From the NCBI GenBank assembly GCA_964602525.1, contig CAZRSA010000006.1, positions 1 to 44,919 of the forward strand: a stretch of DNA of 44,919 bases, written 5' to 3'. Positions 10,042 to 17,261 of this stretch are shown piece by piece. Positions within the stretch are counted from its first letter, which is position 1. Each line of letters starts with the position of its first letter. Source of the stretch: Lentisalinibacter sp964602525 (GTDB taxonomy: Bacteria; Pseudomonadota; Gammaproteobacteria; Steroidobacterales; Woeseiaceae). The translations under genes and the position numbers were made by a program. The notes under the pieces are model-generated. The model was not told where the DNA came from and did not search any database. It worked only from the letters and a program-made list of their open reading frames with translations.

Positions 10042-10604
10042 TCGTTGCCCTCCCCGGCCTCGCCGGCTCGGCTGTAGAAGCCCTCGAACCACGGCTGCCA
10101 GGTCTCACCCTCGTCCGCCGACTGCTCGAAGTATTGTCTCACCCGGCCGTCGGGCAGCGGCGTCCAGAGCCCGCGGAACAGCACCGTGCGATCCCGGCCC
10201 ACGTAATGGAGCGTGCCGCGCAGATCCATGGATCCTTCCTCGTCCAGCCCGCCGCGGATGGTAATCTGCGTGCCGCCGCTGCCGTTCCAGACTTGCACCC
10301 ACTCCCCGACCGCCGGGTCGTAGTAGTTGACGCTGACGCCGCTGCCGCCGCCGACGCTCGACCACTCCTCCACCAGCACGCAGCCGTCTGCCCGCCGGGT
10401 GATGCGGTTGGTCCCGGCCAGCTCGCCCGCTGCGCTACGCACCTCCCAGTCGCCCAGCCAGAAATCGAACTGGGAAAACTCGGGACGCTCGCTGCAGGGT
10501 TGAGGGCGTTCGGGGGTCTCGGCGCTGGAGTCCGCGGGCATGGCAGGTCCGGCGAAGAACACCAGCATCAGAGATGCGGCGGCGAGTCTCGCAACGAGGT
10601 TCAT
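10038..10604 (-). CDS. exported DUF1579-like protein
   Basis: 188 residues from the ATG at 10604. An upstream in-frame ATG at 10640 would place polar residues before the signal peptide, so the inner start is preferred. The signal peptide (MNLVARLAAASLMLVFFAGPAMPA) predicts export. The core FDFWLGDWEVRSAAG and the following GTNRITRRADGCVLVEEWSS match a DUF1579-type beta-barrel fold of unknown ligand. It is followed without a gap by the small membrane protein. It lies directly downstream of the tRNA-Ser repeat array on the same strand and might be reached by read-through from it. Confidence 0.72.
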   Translation of the reverse strand: MNLVARLAAASLMLVFFAGPAMPADSSAETPERPQPCSERPEFSQFDFWLGDWEVRSAAGELAGTNRITRRADGCVLVEEWSSVGGGSGVSVNYYDPAVGEWVQVWNGSGGTQITIRGGLDEEGSMDLRGTLHYVGRDRTVLFRGLWTPLPDGRVRQYFEQSADEGETWQPWFEGFYSRAGEAGEGNE

Positions 10605-10638
10605 AATAACGTGCGACTGGCAGGGAGGTGCATAGTTC

Positions 10639-10782
10639 AACGGTGGCGGAGAGGGTGGGATTGCTTACTCCGCGGCCTAATGGCCGCTCCGCTCGCTGCT
10701 TCGCCTCCCGCCGACTTCGTCGGCTCCCGGCTCCGCGATCGAACCCCGTTGTCCATCTTCGTGGGTTCGAATGAGTGACTTT
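10639..10782 (-). repeat. tRNA-Ser tail repeat, distal 144-bp unit
   Basis: On the minus strand this unit ends in AATCCCACCCTCTCCGCCA, the last 19 nt of the neighbouring tRNA-Ser, plus ccgtt. Before that lie a perfect GCCGAC-gaa-GTCGGC hairpin (10710-10724), a GCGGCC/GGCCGC hairpin (10672-10687) and a T-loop-like GGGTTCGA. A 16-nt stretch antisense to the tRNA T-arm is at 10757-10772. By eye it is base-for-base identical to the next unit (10783-10926). Confidence 0.93.
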
Positions 10783-10926
10783 AACGGTGGCGGAGAGGGT
10801 GGGATTGCTTACTCCGCGGCCTAATGGCCGCTCCGCTCGCTGCTTCGCCTCCCGCCGACTTCGTCGGCTCCCGGCTCCGCGATCGAACCCCGTTGTCCAT
10901 CTTCGTGGGTTCGAATGAGTGACTTT
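10783..10926 (-). repeat. tRNA-Ser tail repeat, proximal 144-bp unit
   Basis: This is an exact copy of the distal unit with a period of 144 bp, abutting the tRNA-Ser 3' end. The period is a multiple of three, so an open frame crosses both units without shifting. The arrangement (tRNA followed by direct repeats each carrying its 19-nt 3' tail) parallels the E. coli tyrT/rtT repeats. Identity of the two copies suggests recent duplication or homogenisation. Confidence 0.93.
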
Positions 10927-10963
10927 AACGGTGGCGGAGAGGGTGGGATTCGAACCCACGAAG
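10901..10963 (-). other. perfect 16-bp inverted repeat linking tRNA-Ser T-arm and repeat unit
   Basis: In the minus-strand transcript CTTCGTGGGTTCGAAT (tRNA variable/T-arm, 10948-10963) is followed after 31 nt by its exact complement (10901-10916). The loop between them contains the tRNA 3' acceptor strand and CCA. Pairing would destroy the T-arm, so it competes with the cloverleaf. The same antisense stretch can instead pair over 8 bp with the GGGTTCGA further downstream in the unit. Confidence 0.85.
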
Positions 10964-11022
10964 GGCTACTAACCCTTGCCGGTTTTCAAGACCGGTGCAT
11001 TCAACCGCTCTGCCACCTCTCC
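10932..11022 (-). tRNA. tRNA-Ser(TGA), intact
   Basis: Minus strand, 91 nt including an encoded CCA. Acceptor GGAGAGG/CCTCTCC, anticodon stem CCGGT/ACCGG with loop CTTGAAA (anticodon TGA), a long class II variable arm around AAGGGTTAGTAGCCCTT, and T-arm GTGGG-TTCGAAT-CCCAC. It decodes UCA/UCG-type serine codons. A second, broken copy lies 48 bp upstream on the same strand, and two 144-bp repeats follow immediately downstream. serS, the cognate synthetase gene, is about 3 kb away. Confidence 0.97.
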
Positions 11023-11070
11023 ATGTTACGCAGTGTCCTGTCGTCCCTCCGGCGGATCAGTCGACGAACC

Positions 11071-11237
11071 AGAGGGTGGGATTGATTCGCTCGCTACGCT
11101 CGCTCACCCTTCGGGCAGCGCCGCTGCGCGCCGCTGTCTGTCGGCCGGCAGAGCCGGCCTCGGTTCGAACCCACGAAGGGCTACTAACCCTTGCCGGTTT
11201 TCAAGACCGGTGCATTCAACCGCTCTGCCACCTCTCC
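11071..11237 (-). pseudogene. tRNA-Ser(TGA) copy interrupted in the T-loop
   Basis: The first 74 nt (11164-11237 on the minus strand) are identical to the intact tRNA-Ser from its 5' end to TTCGAA in the T-loop. An 80-bp stretch then intervenes (11084-11163), and the tail resumes as AATCCCACCCTCT (11071-11083), after which the acceptor strand and CCA are lost (gg instead of CCGCCA). The acceptor stem cannot form fully, so it is probably not a working tRNA. It sits first behind a good promoter. Confidence 0.85.
11084..11163 (-). repeat. hairpin-rich insert in the tRNA-Ser T-loop
   Basis: About 80 bp with several inverted repeats: GGCCGGC-tct-GCCGGCC, GCGGCGC/GCGCAGC-type arms and the near-palindrome GAGCGAGCGTAGCGAGCG. 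It occupies the same junction (after TTCGA, before AATCCC) as a 76-nt hairpin-rich segment within each 144-bp unit, although the two sequences differ. No open frame or transposase is present, so it would be a non-autonomous element if mobile. Confidence 0.6.
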
Positions 11238-11247
11238 GAAGCATTGC

Positions 11248-11276
11248 ATTGTCGCGTCCCGCGGAACCCGTTTCAA
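11248..11276 (-). promoter_or_regulatory. likely tRNA-Ser promoter
   Basis: On the minus strand TTGAAA (11271-11276) is followed after exactly 17 bp by GACAAT (11248-11253), 10 bp before the 5' end of the broken tRNA-Ser. A transcript from here would run through the broken copy, the intact tRNA-Ser and both 144-bp units. No separate promoter is evident in the 48 bp between the two tRNA copies. Confidence 0.6.
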
Positions 11277-11339
11277 CTGCGCGCAACCCTTTGGTTATAC
11301 TGCCTGCATCCTGCCGCGCCCGGGGACACCGCTCGAATC

Positions 11340-14174
11340 ATGAAGGCTGAACGCCCCGCCCGAATACGATGGCCAGCCTTCCCCGGTCTCCTGCTTGTTG
11401 CGCTGGCTGCCGCAAGCCCGGGGGCATTGGCGCAGACCGGCGAGACGTTTTCCCCGCCCGCCGCCCTGGAGCGGTTGCAGTATCTCGCCGGTCGCCTGGA
11501 GGCCGGCGAACGCGGCACCGAACTGCTTCGCGAGGCGCAGCGGGAGGCGGATGCGCTCGGCGAGCGCGGCCGTGCCTGTGTCCGCCGGACCGAGCCCGAG
11601 GTCGAGCGTCTCACGGAGCAGAACACGATCCTGGAGGACGTCGATCCCAGCATCGACACCGCGCTGTGGGACCAGCGGGTACGCATCCGCAACGAACTCA
11701 CCAATGCCCAGGCGCGGCTCTCGACCTGCCGCGAGATCGTCAACCAGGCTTCCGATCTCGGGGAGCTGGTGGCCGACGTCCAGGCCGAGATCTCGGCCGC
11801 CTTCCTGTGGGAGCGCCGCAGCCACCTCCCCGCGCTGGTCCGCTCCATACCCGAGACCGTGTCCGGCTGGCCGTCGCGCCTGCGCGAGACTACCGAACTG
11901 GATCTCGAACCCGGCGTCACCGAAGCCGGACTGCTGTGGCTGCTGCTGGCGGCCGCGGTGGTGTCGGCCGCCGCCGGGCTGTTCATCCGACACCGGTTCA
12001 TGCGCTGGTTCCGCGCGGCCACGGAGATCGACGACACGCCGCGGCTGAAGTACCTGTTGCCGAAGCCCCTCGCGAACTACGCGCCGCTGCTGCTCGAGGG
12101 CGCCGCCCTGACTGCGGTGCTCTTGCTTACCATCCGGGCTGCGGATTTCGAGCTGGCTGCCGTGCGGCTGGCTGCCGCCCTGTTCCTGTTCGGCCTCGGG
12201 GCGGTGATCATCGACTGGGCCACCGGCGCGCTGTCGCCGTCGGCCAAGGTACCCGGACTCATCCCGGATCACGTGCAGCCGCTGCGCCTCAGGATGCGGC
12301 TTTTCCTGGTGACGCTGGTGGCGAGCTTCGTCGTGCTCGGCCCGGGCTGGCTGGGGCCGCGCGCGACGGTAGACGACAACCTGCCGCAGGTGCTGCTGCT
12401 GGTGGTGGTGGCCCTGTCCCTGCTCGCGATACTCGTGTATCTGCGGCGCATCCCCGGGCTGCAGGGCCGCTTCCGCTTCCTGCGCTTCACGGCGGTGACC
12501 GCCGTGCTGGCCGCCGTCGGCGCTGCCGCTCTGGGCTATCACAATCTCGCCAGCTTCATGATTCACGGCCTGGTGCGCACGGCGCTCGCACTGTTCGCCC
12601 TGTGGATACTGCTATGGCTGGTGTTCCGCGCCTTCGAGGGACTGGTGGAGGGCGAGGCGCCGCTGGCCCGGCGGGTGCGCGATCTGCTCGGCGCGGGCGA
12701 ACGGGAGTCACGCACCAGCTTCGGTTTCATCCAGCTCGTCATCGACCTCCTCCTCTGGATCGCCTTCGTCGTCTACGTCATCTACGTCTGGGACAGTTCG
12801 GGCAACACTCTAGACCGTCTCGAGTACCGCATCTTCGAGGGCTGGGAGATCGGCCAGCTCGAACTCGTGCCGTCGGAGATCCTGAAAGGCATCCTGATCC
12901 TCGCCGCGCTGATCGTGGTGACCGGCTGGATCAAGCGCTGGATCGACCGGCGCTGGCTCAGGCATATGGCACTGGACCGGGGTGCACGCGATGCCCTGGT
13001 CACCCTGTTCGGCTATGTCGGCGTGGTCATCGCGATCCTGATCGGGCTCAACGTCGCCGGCATCGACCTCACCGGCCTCGCCTGGTTCGTCACGGCGCTG
13101 GGCCTCGGTATCGGTTTCGGCCTGCAGGCCATCGCCAGCAATTTCGTCTCCGGGCTGATCCTGCTGTTCGAGCGGCCGATCAAGGCCGGCGATTTCGTCA
13201 CCGTGGGCGGTACCGAGGGCTTCGTGCGCCGGGTGCGCATCCGCGCGACGGACATCGAGACTCTGGACAACCAGAACGTGCTCGTGCCGAACTCCGAGCT
13301 GGTGTCCGGCCGGGTGACCAACTGGGTGTTCCGCAACCCCCAGGGCCGCCTGCGCATCGAGGTGGGCGTCGCCTACGGCTCCGACATCGAGAAGGTCCGC
13401 GACATCCTCGAGACCATCGCCAACGAGCACCCCGAGGTGATCACCGACGGCCGGGCGCCGGCGCCGCGGGCGCTGTTCATGGCGTTCGGCGACAGCTCGC
13501 TGAACTTCGAGCTGCGCGTGCGCATCAAGCGCATCGAGCGGCGTTTCTCGGTCATCAGCGACATCAATTTCGCCATCGACAAGGCGTTCCGCGAGGCCGG
13601 TGTCACCATCCCGTTCCCGCAGCGGGATCTGCACCTGATTTCCCTGCCCGAGCAGGCGAAGACGGGGGCCGCCGCCGACGCCGCGGCGCAAGCGGAGTCG
13701 GCCGCGCCCGCCGCACCGGCGCCCGTGCACGCCGAGGAGATGACCCGCAGCCATACCCACGAGATCCGGCTCGCGAACCGTCTGGAGACGGTCTGGAGCA
13801 CGGTCACCGACGAGAAGTGGCTGGAACGCTGGTACGCGCGGGAGGCGCGGGTGGAACCCCACATCGGCGGCAGCTACCGGGTGCAGTTCGAGGACGACAC
13901 CCTGATCGAGGGGCGCATCGACATCTTCATGCCGCCGCGGCGCATGCGTGTGGTCATCGTGCCGCCGGAGGGCGACGACCACCTGCCCACCGGCCCGATT
14001 ACCGAGGAGTACATCATCCGCGAGGCCGACGGGGCCGTGGTGCTCACGGTCAAGGTGGCCGGCATCCCGGCCACGGAAGACTGGGAAGAGTACTACCGCA
14101 GCTCCGAGGAGCGCTGGGACCAGGCGCTGGCGGAGCTGGAAAAGGTGATGAAGAACCGCTCCCCCGCCCGCTGA
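11340..14174 (+). CDS. large MscS-type mechanosensitive channel with C-terminal SRPBCC domain
   Basis: 944 residues. A signal peptide (ending ALAQT) and a periplasmic region with coiled-coil character (about 40-170) are followed by roughly ten membrane helices (about 195-600). The MscS core includes GLGIGFGLQAIASNFVSG and LFERPIKAGDFVTVGG near residues 585-625 and a beta/alpha-beta vestibule to about 780. An Ala/Pro-rich linker then leads to an AHSA1/SRPBCC-like domain (about 802-940: HTHEIRLANRLETVW, WLERWYAREARV, GGSYRVQFED, ERWDQALAELEKVMK). MscS proteins relieve osmotic pressure; an SRPBCC pocket at the cytoplasmic end is unusual and suggests ligand gating (inference). The ATG at 11340 is used because the open frame upstream crosses the tRNA copies. 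Confidence 0.9.
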   Translation: MKAERPARIRWPAFPGLLLVALAAASPGALAQTGETFSPPAALERLQYLAGRLEAGERGTELLREAQREADALGERGRACVRRTEPEVERLTEQNTILEDVDPSIDTALWDQRVRIRNELTNAQARLSTCREIVNQASDLGELVADVQAEISAAFLWERRSHLPALVRSIPETVSGWPSRLRETTELDLEPGVTEAGLLWLLLAAAVVSAAAGLFIRHRFMRWFRAATEIDDTPRLKYLLPKPLANYAPLLLEGAALTAVLLLTIRAADFELAAVRLAAALFLFGLGAVIIDWATGALSPSAKVPGLIPDHVQPLRLRMRLFLVTLVASFVVLGPGWLGPRATVDDNLPQVLLLVVVALSLLAILVYLRRIPGLQGRFRFLRFTAVTAVLAAVGAAALGYHNLASFMIHGLVRTALALFALWILLWLVFRAFEGLVEGEAPLARRVRDLLGAGERESRTSFGFIQLVIDLLLWIAFVVYVIYVWDSSGNTLDRLEYRIFEGWEIGQLELVPSEILKGILILAALIVVTGWIKRWIDRRWLRHMALDRGARDALVTLFGYVGVVIAILIGLNVAGIDLTGLAWFVTALGLGIGFGLQAIASNFVSGLILLFERPIKAGDFVTVGGTEGFVRRVRIRATDIETLDNQNVLVPNSELVSGRVTNWVFRNPQGRLRIEVGVAYGSDIEKVRDILETIANEHPEVITDGRAPAPRALFMAFGDSSLNFELRVRIKRIERRFSVISDINFAIDKAFREAGVTIPFPQRDLHLISLPEQAKTGAAADAAAQAESAAPAAPAPVHAEEMTRSHTHEIRLANRLETVWSTVTDEKWLERWYAREARVEPHIGGSYRVQFEDDTLIEGRIDIFMPPRRMRVVIVPPEGDDHLPTGPITEEYIIREADGAVVLTVKVAGIPATEDWEEYYRSSEERWDQALAELEKVMKNRSPAR

Positions 14175-14206
14175 GCGGCCGCGCGACCGTCAGATGCGCC
14201 GCGGCA

Positions 14207-14234
14207 GGATCGTCGCGTCAGGATCGTCGCGTCA
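14207..14234. repeat. 14-bp tandem duplication over the serS stop codon
   Basis: aggatcgtcgcgtc occurs twice head to tail (14207-14220 and 14221-14234). The second copy contains the serS stop (14232-14234). It looks like a replication-slippage product. No terminator hairpin is seen in the 57 bp between the channel gene and serS. Confidence 0.85.
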
Positions 14235-15506
14235 GGCAATGATCTCCCGGCCGCCCATATAGGGCCGCAGCACTTCGGGCACGTCCACCGTGCCGTCCTC
14301 CTGCTGGTAATTCTCCAGCACGGCGATGAGCGCCCGGCCCGCCGCCACGCCGGAGCCGTTCAGCGTATGCAGCGCCTCCGGCCTGCCGGTCTCCGGGTTG
14401 CGCCAGCGGGCCTGCATCCGCCGCGCCTGGAAGTCCGTGCAATTGGAACAGGAGGAGATCTCCCGGTAGCGGCCCTGCCCCGGCAGCCAGACCTCGATGT
14501 CGTAGGTTTTCGCCGCCGCGAAACCCGTGTCGCCCGCCGACAGGGTCACCACCCGGTAGGGCAGTTCCAGGCGCTGCAGAATCTTCTCGGCGTTGGCCAC
14601 CAGTTCCTCCAGCGCATCCCACGAGTGCGCGGGCCGCACGATGTGCACCAGCTCCACCTTCTCGAACTGGTGCTGGCGGATCATGCCCCGGGTGTCCTTG
14701 CCGTGGGAGCCGGCCTCGGAGCGGAAGCAGGGGGTGTGCGCCGCCATCTTCAGCGGCAGCTCGCCGTCTTCCAGGATGCGCTCGCGCACCAGGTTGGTGA
14801 GCGGCACCTCGGCGGTGGGAATGAGATAGAAGTCCCGCTCATCCTCGATGTGGAAGAGGTCCTCGCCGAATTTTGGCAGCTGCCCGGTGCCGAGCAACGC
14901 GTCTCCGCGGACGATGTAGGGTACGTACACCTCCCGGTAACCGTGCTCTGCCGTGTGGGTGTCCAGCATGAACTGGATCAGCGCGCGGTGCAGGCGCGCG
15001 ATGCCGTCCGACATGACCGCGAAGCGCGCGCCGGAGACCCGGCTGGCGGCCTGGAAGTCGAGCTGACCGTCGGCCTCGCCGATGGCGACATGATCCCGCG
15101 GCTCGAAGGAGAACTGCCGGGGCTCGCCCCAGCGGCGGATCTCCACGTTGTCGTCCTCGCTGTCGCCGTCGGGCACCGAGTCGTCCAGCAGGTTCGGCAG
15201 CCCGAGCTGCAGCGCCTCCAGCTCACCCCGCACGCGCTCCAGTTCGCCCTCGGCGGCGCCGAGACGCTCGCCGAGATCCTGCACGTCGTCCAGCAGCGGC
15301 TGGATGTCCTCGCCCTTCGCCTTCGCCTGGCCGATGGACTTGGCACTGCGGTTGCGCTCCTGGCGCAGCTCGTCCGCCTCCACCTGCAGGCGCTTGCGTT
15401 CCTCGTCGGCCTGCAGGAACGCCTCGGCGTCGAAGCGAAACCCGCGCCGCGCCAGATTGGCCGCAATGGCTTTCGCCTCGTTTCTGAGTCTCTTCGGATC
15501 GATCAT
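14232..15506 (-). CDS. serS: seryl-tRNA synthetase
   Basis: 424 residues, a class II aminoacyl-tRNA synthetase charging tRNA-Ser and, for selenocysteine use, tRNA-Sec. The N-terminal long coiled-coil arm (about 30-100, rich in E, R, Q) binds the long variable arm of tRNA-Ser. Catalytic motifs are visible: motif 2 as CFRSEAGSHGKDTRGMIRQHQF and motif 3 near LNGSGVAAGRALIAVLENYQ. DFLQ-type variation is absent and the length is normal. It is the last gene of the ftsK-lolA-vanZ-rarA-serS series, 52 bp after rarA. Confidence 0.97.
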   Translation of the reverse strand: MIDPKRLRNEAKAIAANLARRGFRFDAEAFLQADEERKRLQVEADELRQERNRSAKSIGQAKAKGEDIQPLLDDVQDLGERLGAAEGELERVRGELEALQLGLPNLLDDSVPDGDSEDDNVEIRRWGEPRQFSFEPRDHVAIGEADGQLDFQAASRVSGARFAVMSDGIARLHRALIQFMLDTHTAEHGYREVYVPYIVRGDALLGTGQLPKFGEDLFHIEDERDFYLIPTAEVPLTNLVRERILEDGELPLKMAAHTPCFRSEAGSHGKDTRGMIRQHQFEKVELVHIVRPAHSWDALEELVANAEKILQRLELPYRVVTLSAGDTGFAAAKTYDIEVWLPGQGRYREISSCSNCTDFQARRMQARWRNPETGRPEALHTLNGSGVAAGRALIAVLENYQQEDGTVDVPEVLRPYMGGREIIA

Positions 15507-15558
15507 GGCTGCGGCTCGCTCAGGCTCTTCGGTCGTTGGTTGTCTTGCGAGGCGGCGC

Positions 15559-16872
15559 TCAGTCCTGACCGACGTCCCGGTCCCGGCGGCGAAGCTCTTC
15601 CAGCTTCTCGCCGATGCGCTGCTCGAGGCCGCGGGGGACGGGATGATAATACTTTCGCCGCGGCATTTCCTCGGGGAAGTAGTCCACCCCCGGCGCGTAA
15701 CCGTCCGGTTCGTCGTGGGGATAGCGGTAGGCCTTGCCGTAGTCCAGCTCCTTCATCAGCCGGGTGGGCGCGTTGCGCAGGTGCAGCGGCACCTCCAGCG
15801 AGCCGTAGCGCTCCACGTCGGCCTGCGCCGCCTTCATGGCCGTGTAGACCGCGTTGCTCTTCGCGGCGCAGGCGAGGAACACCACCGCCTGGGCGATGGC
15901 AAGCTCGCCCTCGGGGCTGCCCAGCCGCTCCTGGGACTCCCACGCATCCAGTGCGGTGCGCAGCGCCCTGGGGTCGGCGCAACCGATGTCCTCCGTGGCC
16001 ATACGCACCACCCGCCGGGCGACGTAGAGCGGATCGCAGCCGCCGTCCAGCATGCGCACCAGCCAGTACAGCGCGGCGTCCGGATCCGAGCCGCGCACGG
16101 CCTTGTGCAGGGCGGAGATCTGGTCGTAGAAAGCCTCGCCGCCCTTGTCGAATCGCCGGCGGCCCCCGGCGATCACCTCGGCGACGACGCCGTCGGTGAC
16201 GCTGCCCCCCTCCCCGCTCAGGTCGGCGCAGAGCTCCAGCAGGTTGAGCGCCCGGCGGGCATCCCCGTCCGCCGCCTCGGCCAGCGTCTCCAGCTGCCCG
16301 GGCGTGAGCCGCACCCGGCCGCCGAGGCCGCGCTCCTCGTCCGCGAGCGCGCGCTCCAGGATGCGCACCAGGGCCGCACGGTCCAGCGGCCGCAGCACGT
16401 ACACCCGGGCGCGGGAGAGGAGCGCGTTGTTCAGTTCGAAGGAGGGGTTCTCCGTGGTGGCCCCGATGAAGGTCAACGTGCCGTCCTCCACGAACGGCAG
16501 GAAGGCATCCTGCTGCGCCTTGTTGAACCGGTGCACCTCGTCCAGGAACAGTACGGTGGCCTCGTCGAAGTCCTCCCTCGCCCGGCGAGCCTCTTCCACC
16601 GCCGCTCGGATGTCCTTCACGCCGGCCATCACGGCGGACAGTGCGATGAAGCGCGCCTCGCCCCGGCGAGCCACCATCCGCGCCAGCGTCGTCTTGCCGC
16701 TGCCCGGCGGGCCCCACAGCACCATCGAATGGATACGCCCCTCGGCCACGGCCCGGGGCAGCGGGCTGTCGGTACCGAGCAGGTGCTCCTGACCCGCGAA
16801 CTCGGCGAGCTCGGCTGGCCGCATGCGGTCCGCCAGCGGCCGGTGGTCCGCCCCCTTGCGCCGCTCAGGCAC
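15559..16872 (-). CDS. rarA: replication-associated recombination protein A (AAA+ ATPase)
   Basis: 437 residues from a GTG at 16872. MgsA/RarA/WRNIP1-family ATPase acting at stalled replication forks. LADRMRPAELAEFAGQEHLLG is the family start; Walker A is WGPPGSGKTTLARM, Walker B LFLDEVHRFNKAQQDAFLP, sensor 1 IGATTENPSFELN. The C-terminal half (ALYWLVRMLDGGCDPLYVARRVV, LHLRNAPTRLMKELDYGK) is the tetramerisation domain. The frame is open further upstream, but the GTG gives the expected length and overlaps the end of the vanZ-like gene by 8 nt, implying coupling. Confidence 0.95.
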   Translation of the reverse strand: MPERRKGADHRPLADRMRPAELAEFAGQEHLLGTDSPLPRAVAEGRIHSMVLWGPPGSGKTTLARMVARRGEARFIALSAVMAGVKDIRAAVEEARRAREDFDEATVLFLDEVHRFNKAQQDAFLPFVEDGTLTFIGATTENPSFELNNALLSRARVYVLRPLDRAALVRILERALADEERGLGGRVRLTPGQLETLAEAADGDARRALNLLELCADLSGEGGSVTDGVVAEVIAGGRRRFDKGGEAFYDQISALHKAVRGSDPDAALYWLVRMLDGGCDPLYVARRVVRMATEDIGCADPRALRTALDAWESQERLGSPEGELAIAQAVVFLACAAKSNAVYTAMKAAQADVERYGSLEVPLHLRNAPTRLMKELDYGKAYRYPHDEPDGYAPGVDYFPEEMPRRKYYHPVPRGLEQRIGEKLEELRRRDRDVGQD

Positions 16873-17257
16873 GCCGCCCTCCGGGCAGTCGGGCCTCAAG
16901 CCAGCGGCACCAGCCGCCCGCGCCGGCGGCCGCCAGCATGAGCCCGACGGCAATGCCGGCAGCATTGGCCGCCATGTCGAGGAGGTCCGCCTGGCGGTAG
17001 CCGGTGCGCCCCTGGGCGTACTCGATCGCCGCGCCCAGCAGCAGCAGGCCGCCGGCGACGAAGGGCCACTGATGTCGCTCGTGCGCGCCGCAGAACCACA
17101 GCGTCAGCACGAGATAGGCGCCCGCATGCGCCCACTTGTCGAAATTGGCCGGCGCCTCGGCCAGCTCCGGCCAGCGGACGAGCGAGTTCACCGTGAGGAC
17201 GATGATCAGAGCGTAGCCTGCCGCCTGCCACCAGCGGCGGTAGCGCAGCGCGGTCAC
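16865..17257 (-). CDS. VanZ-like membrane protein
   Basis: 130 residues. Four hydrophobic segments (WWQAAGYALIIVLTVNSLV, WAHAGAYLVLTLWFCG, PFVAGGLLLLGAAIEYAQ, AANAAGIAVGLMLAAAG) and the motifs FDKWAHAGAY and EYAQGRTGYRQADLLDMAANAAG define the VanZ-like family (named after the teicoplanin-resistance accessory protein; function of most members unknown). It lies 4 bp after lolA and overlaps rarA by 8 nt, so it is embedded in a cell-envelope and fork-repair operon. In E. coli lolA and rarA are direct neighbours without this gene. Confidence 0.88.
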   Translation of the reverse strand: MTALRYRRWWQAAGYALIIVLTVNSLVRWPELAEAPANFDKWAHAGAYLVLTLWFCGAHERHQWPFVAGGLLLLGAAIEYAQGRTGYRQADLLDMAANAAGIAVGLMLAAAGAGGWCRWLEARLPGGRRA

Positions 17258-17261
17258 CGGG

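Noticed and set aside
10639..10926. CRISPR or minisatellite interpretation of the 144-bp repeats
   Set aside because: There are only two full units, no short repeat/unique-spacer pattern and no cas genes; the units are built from the tRNA-Ser tail.
10932..11237. Attachment site of an integrated element at tRNA-Ser
   Set aside because: tRNA T-loops are common integrase targets, but no integrase, phage or island genes lie on either side within the window, and the flanking genes are chromosomal housekeeping genes.
10995..11339. N-terminal extension of the MscS-type channel frame back to 10995
   Set aside because: The extension translates the two tRNA-Ser copies and their spacer; a normal signal peptide starts at the ATG at 11340.
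14175..14231. Gap between the channel gene and serS as a regulatory site
   Set aside because: It holds only part of the 14-bp duplication; no promoter or terminator is visible, and the genes converge.
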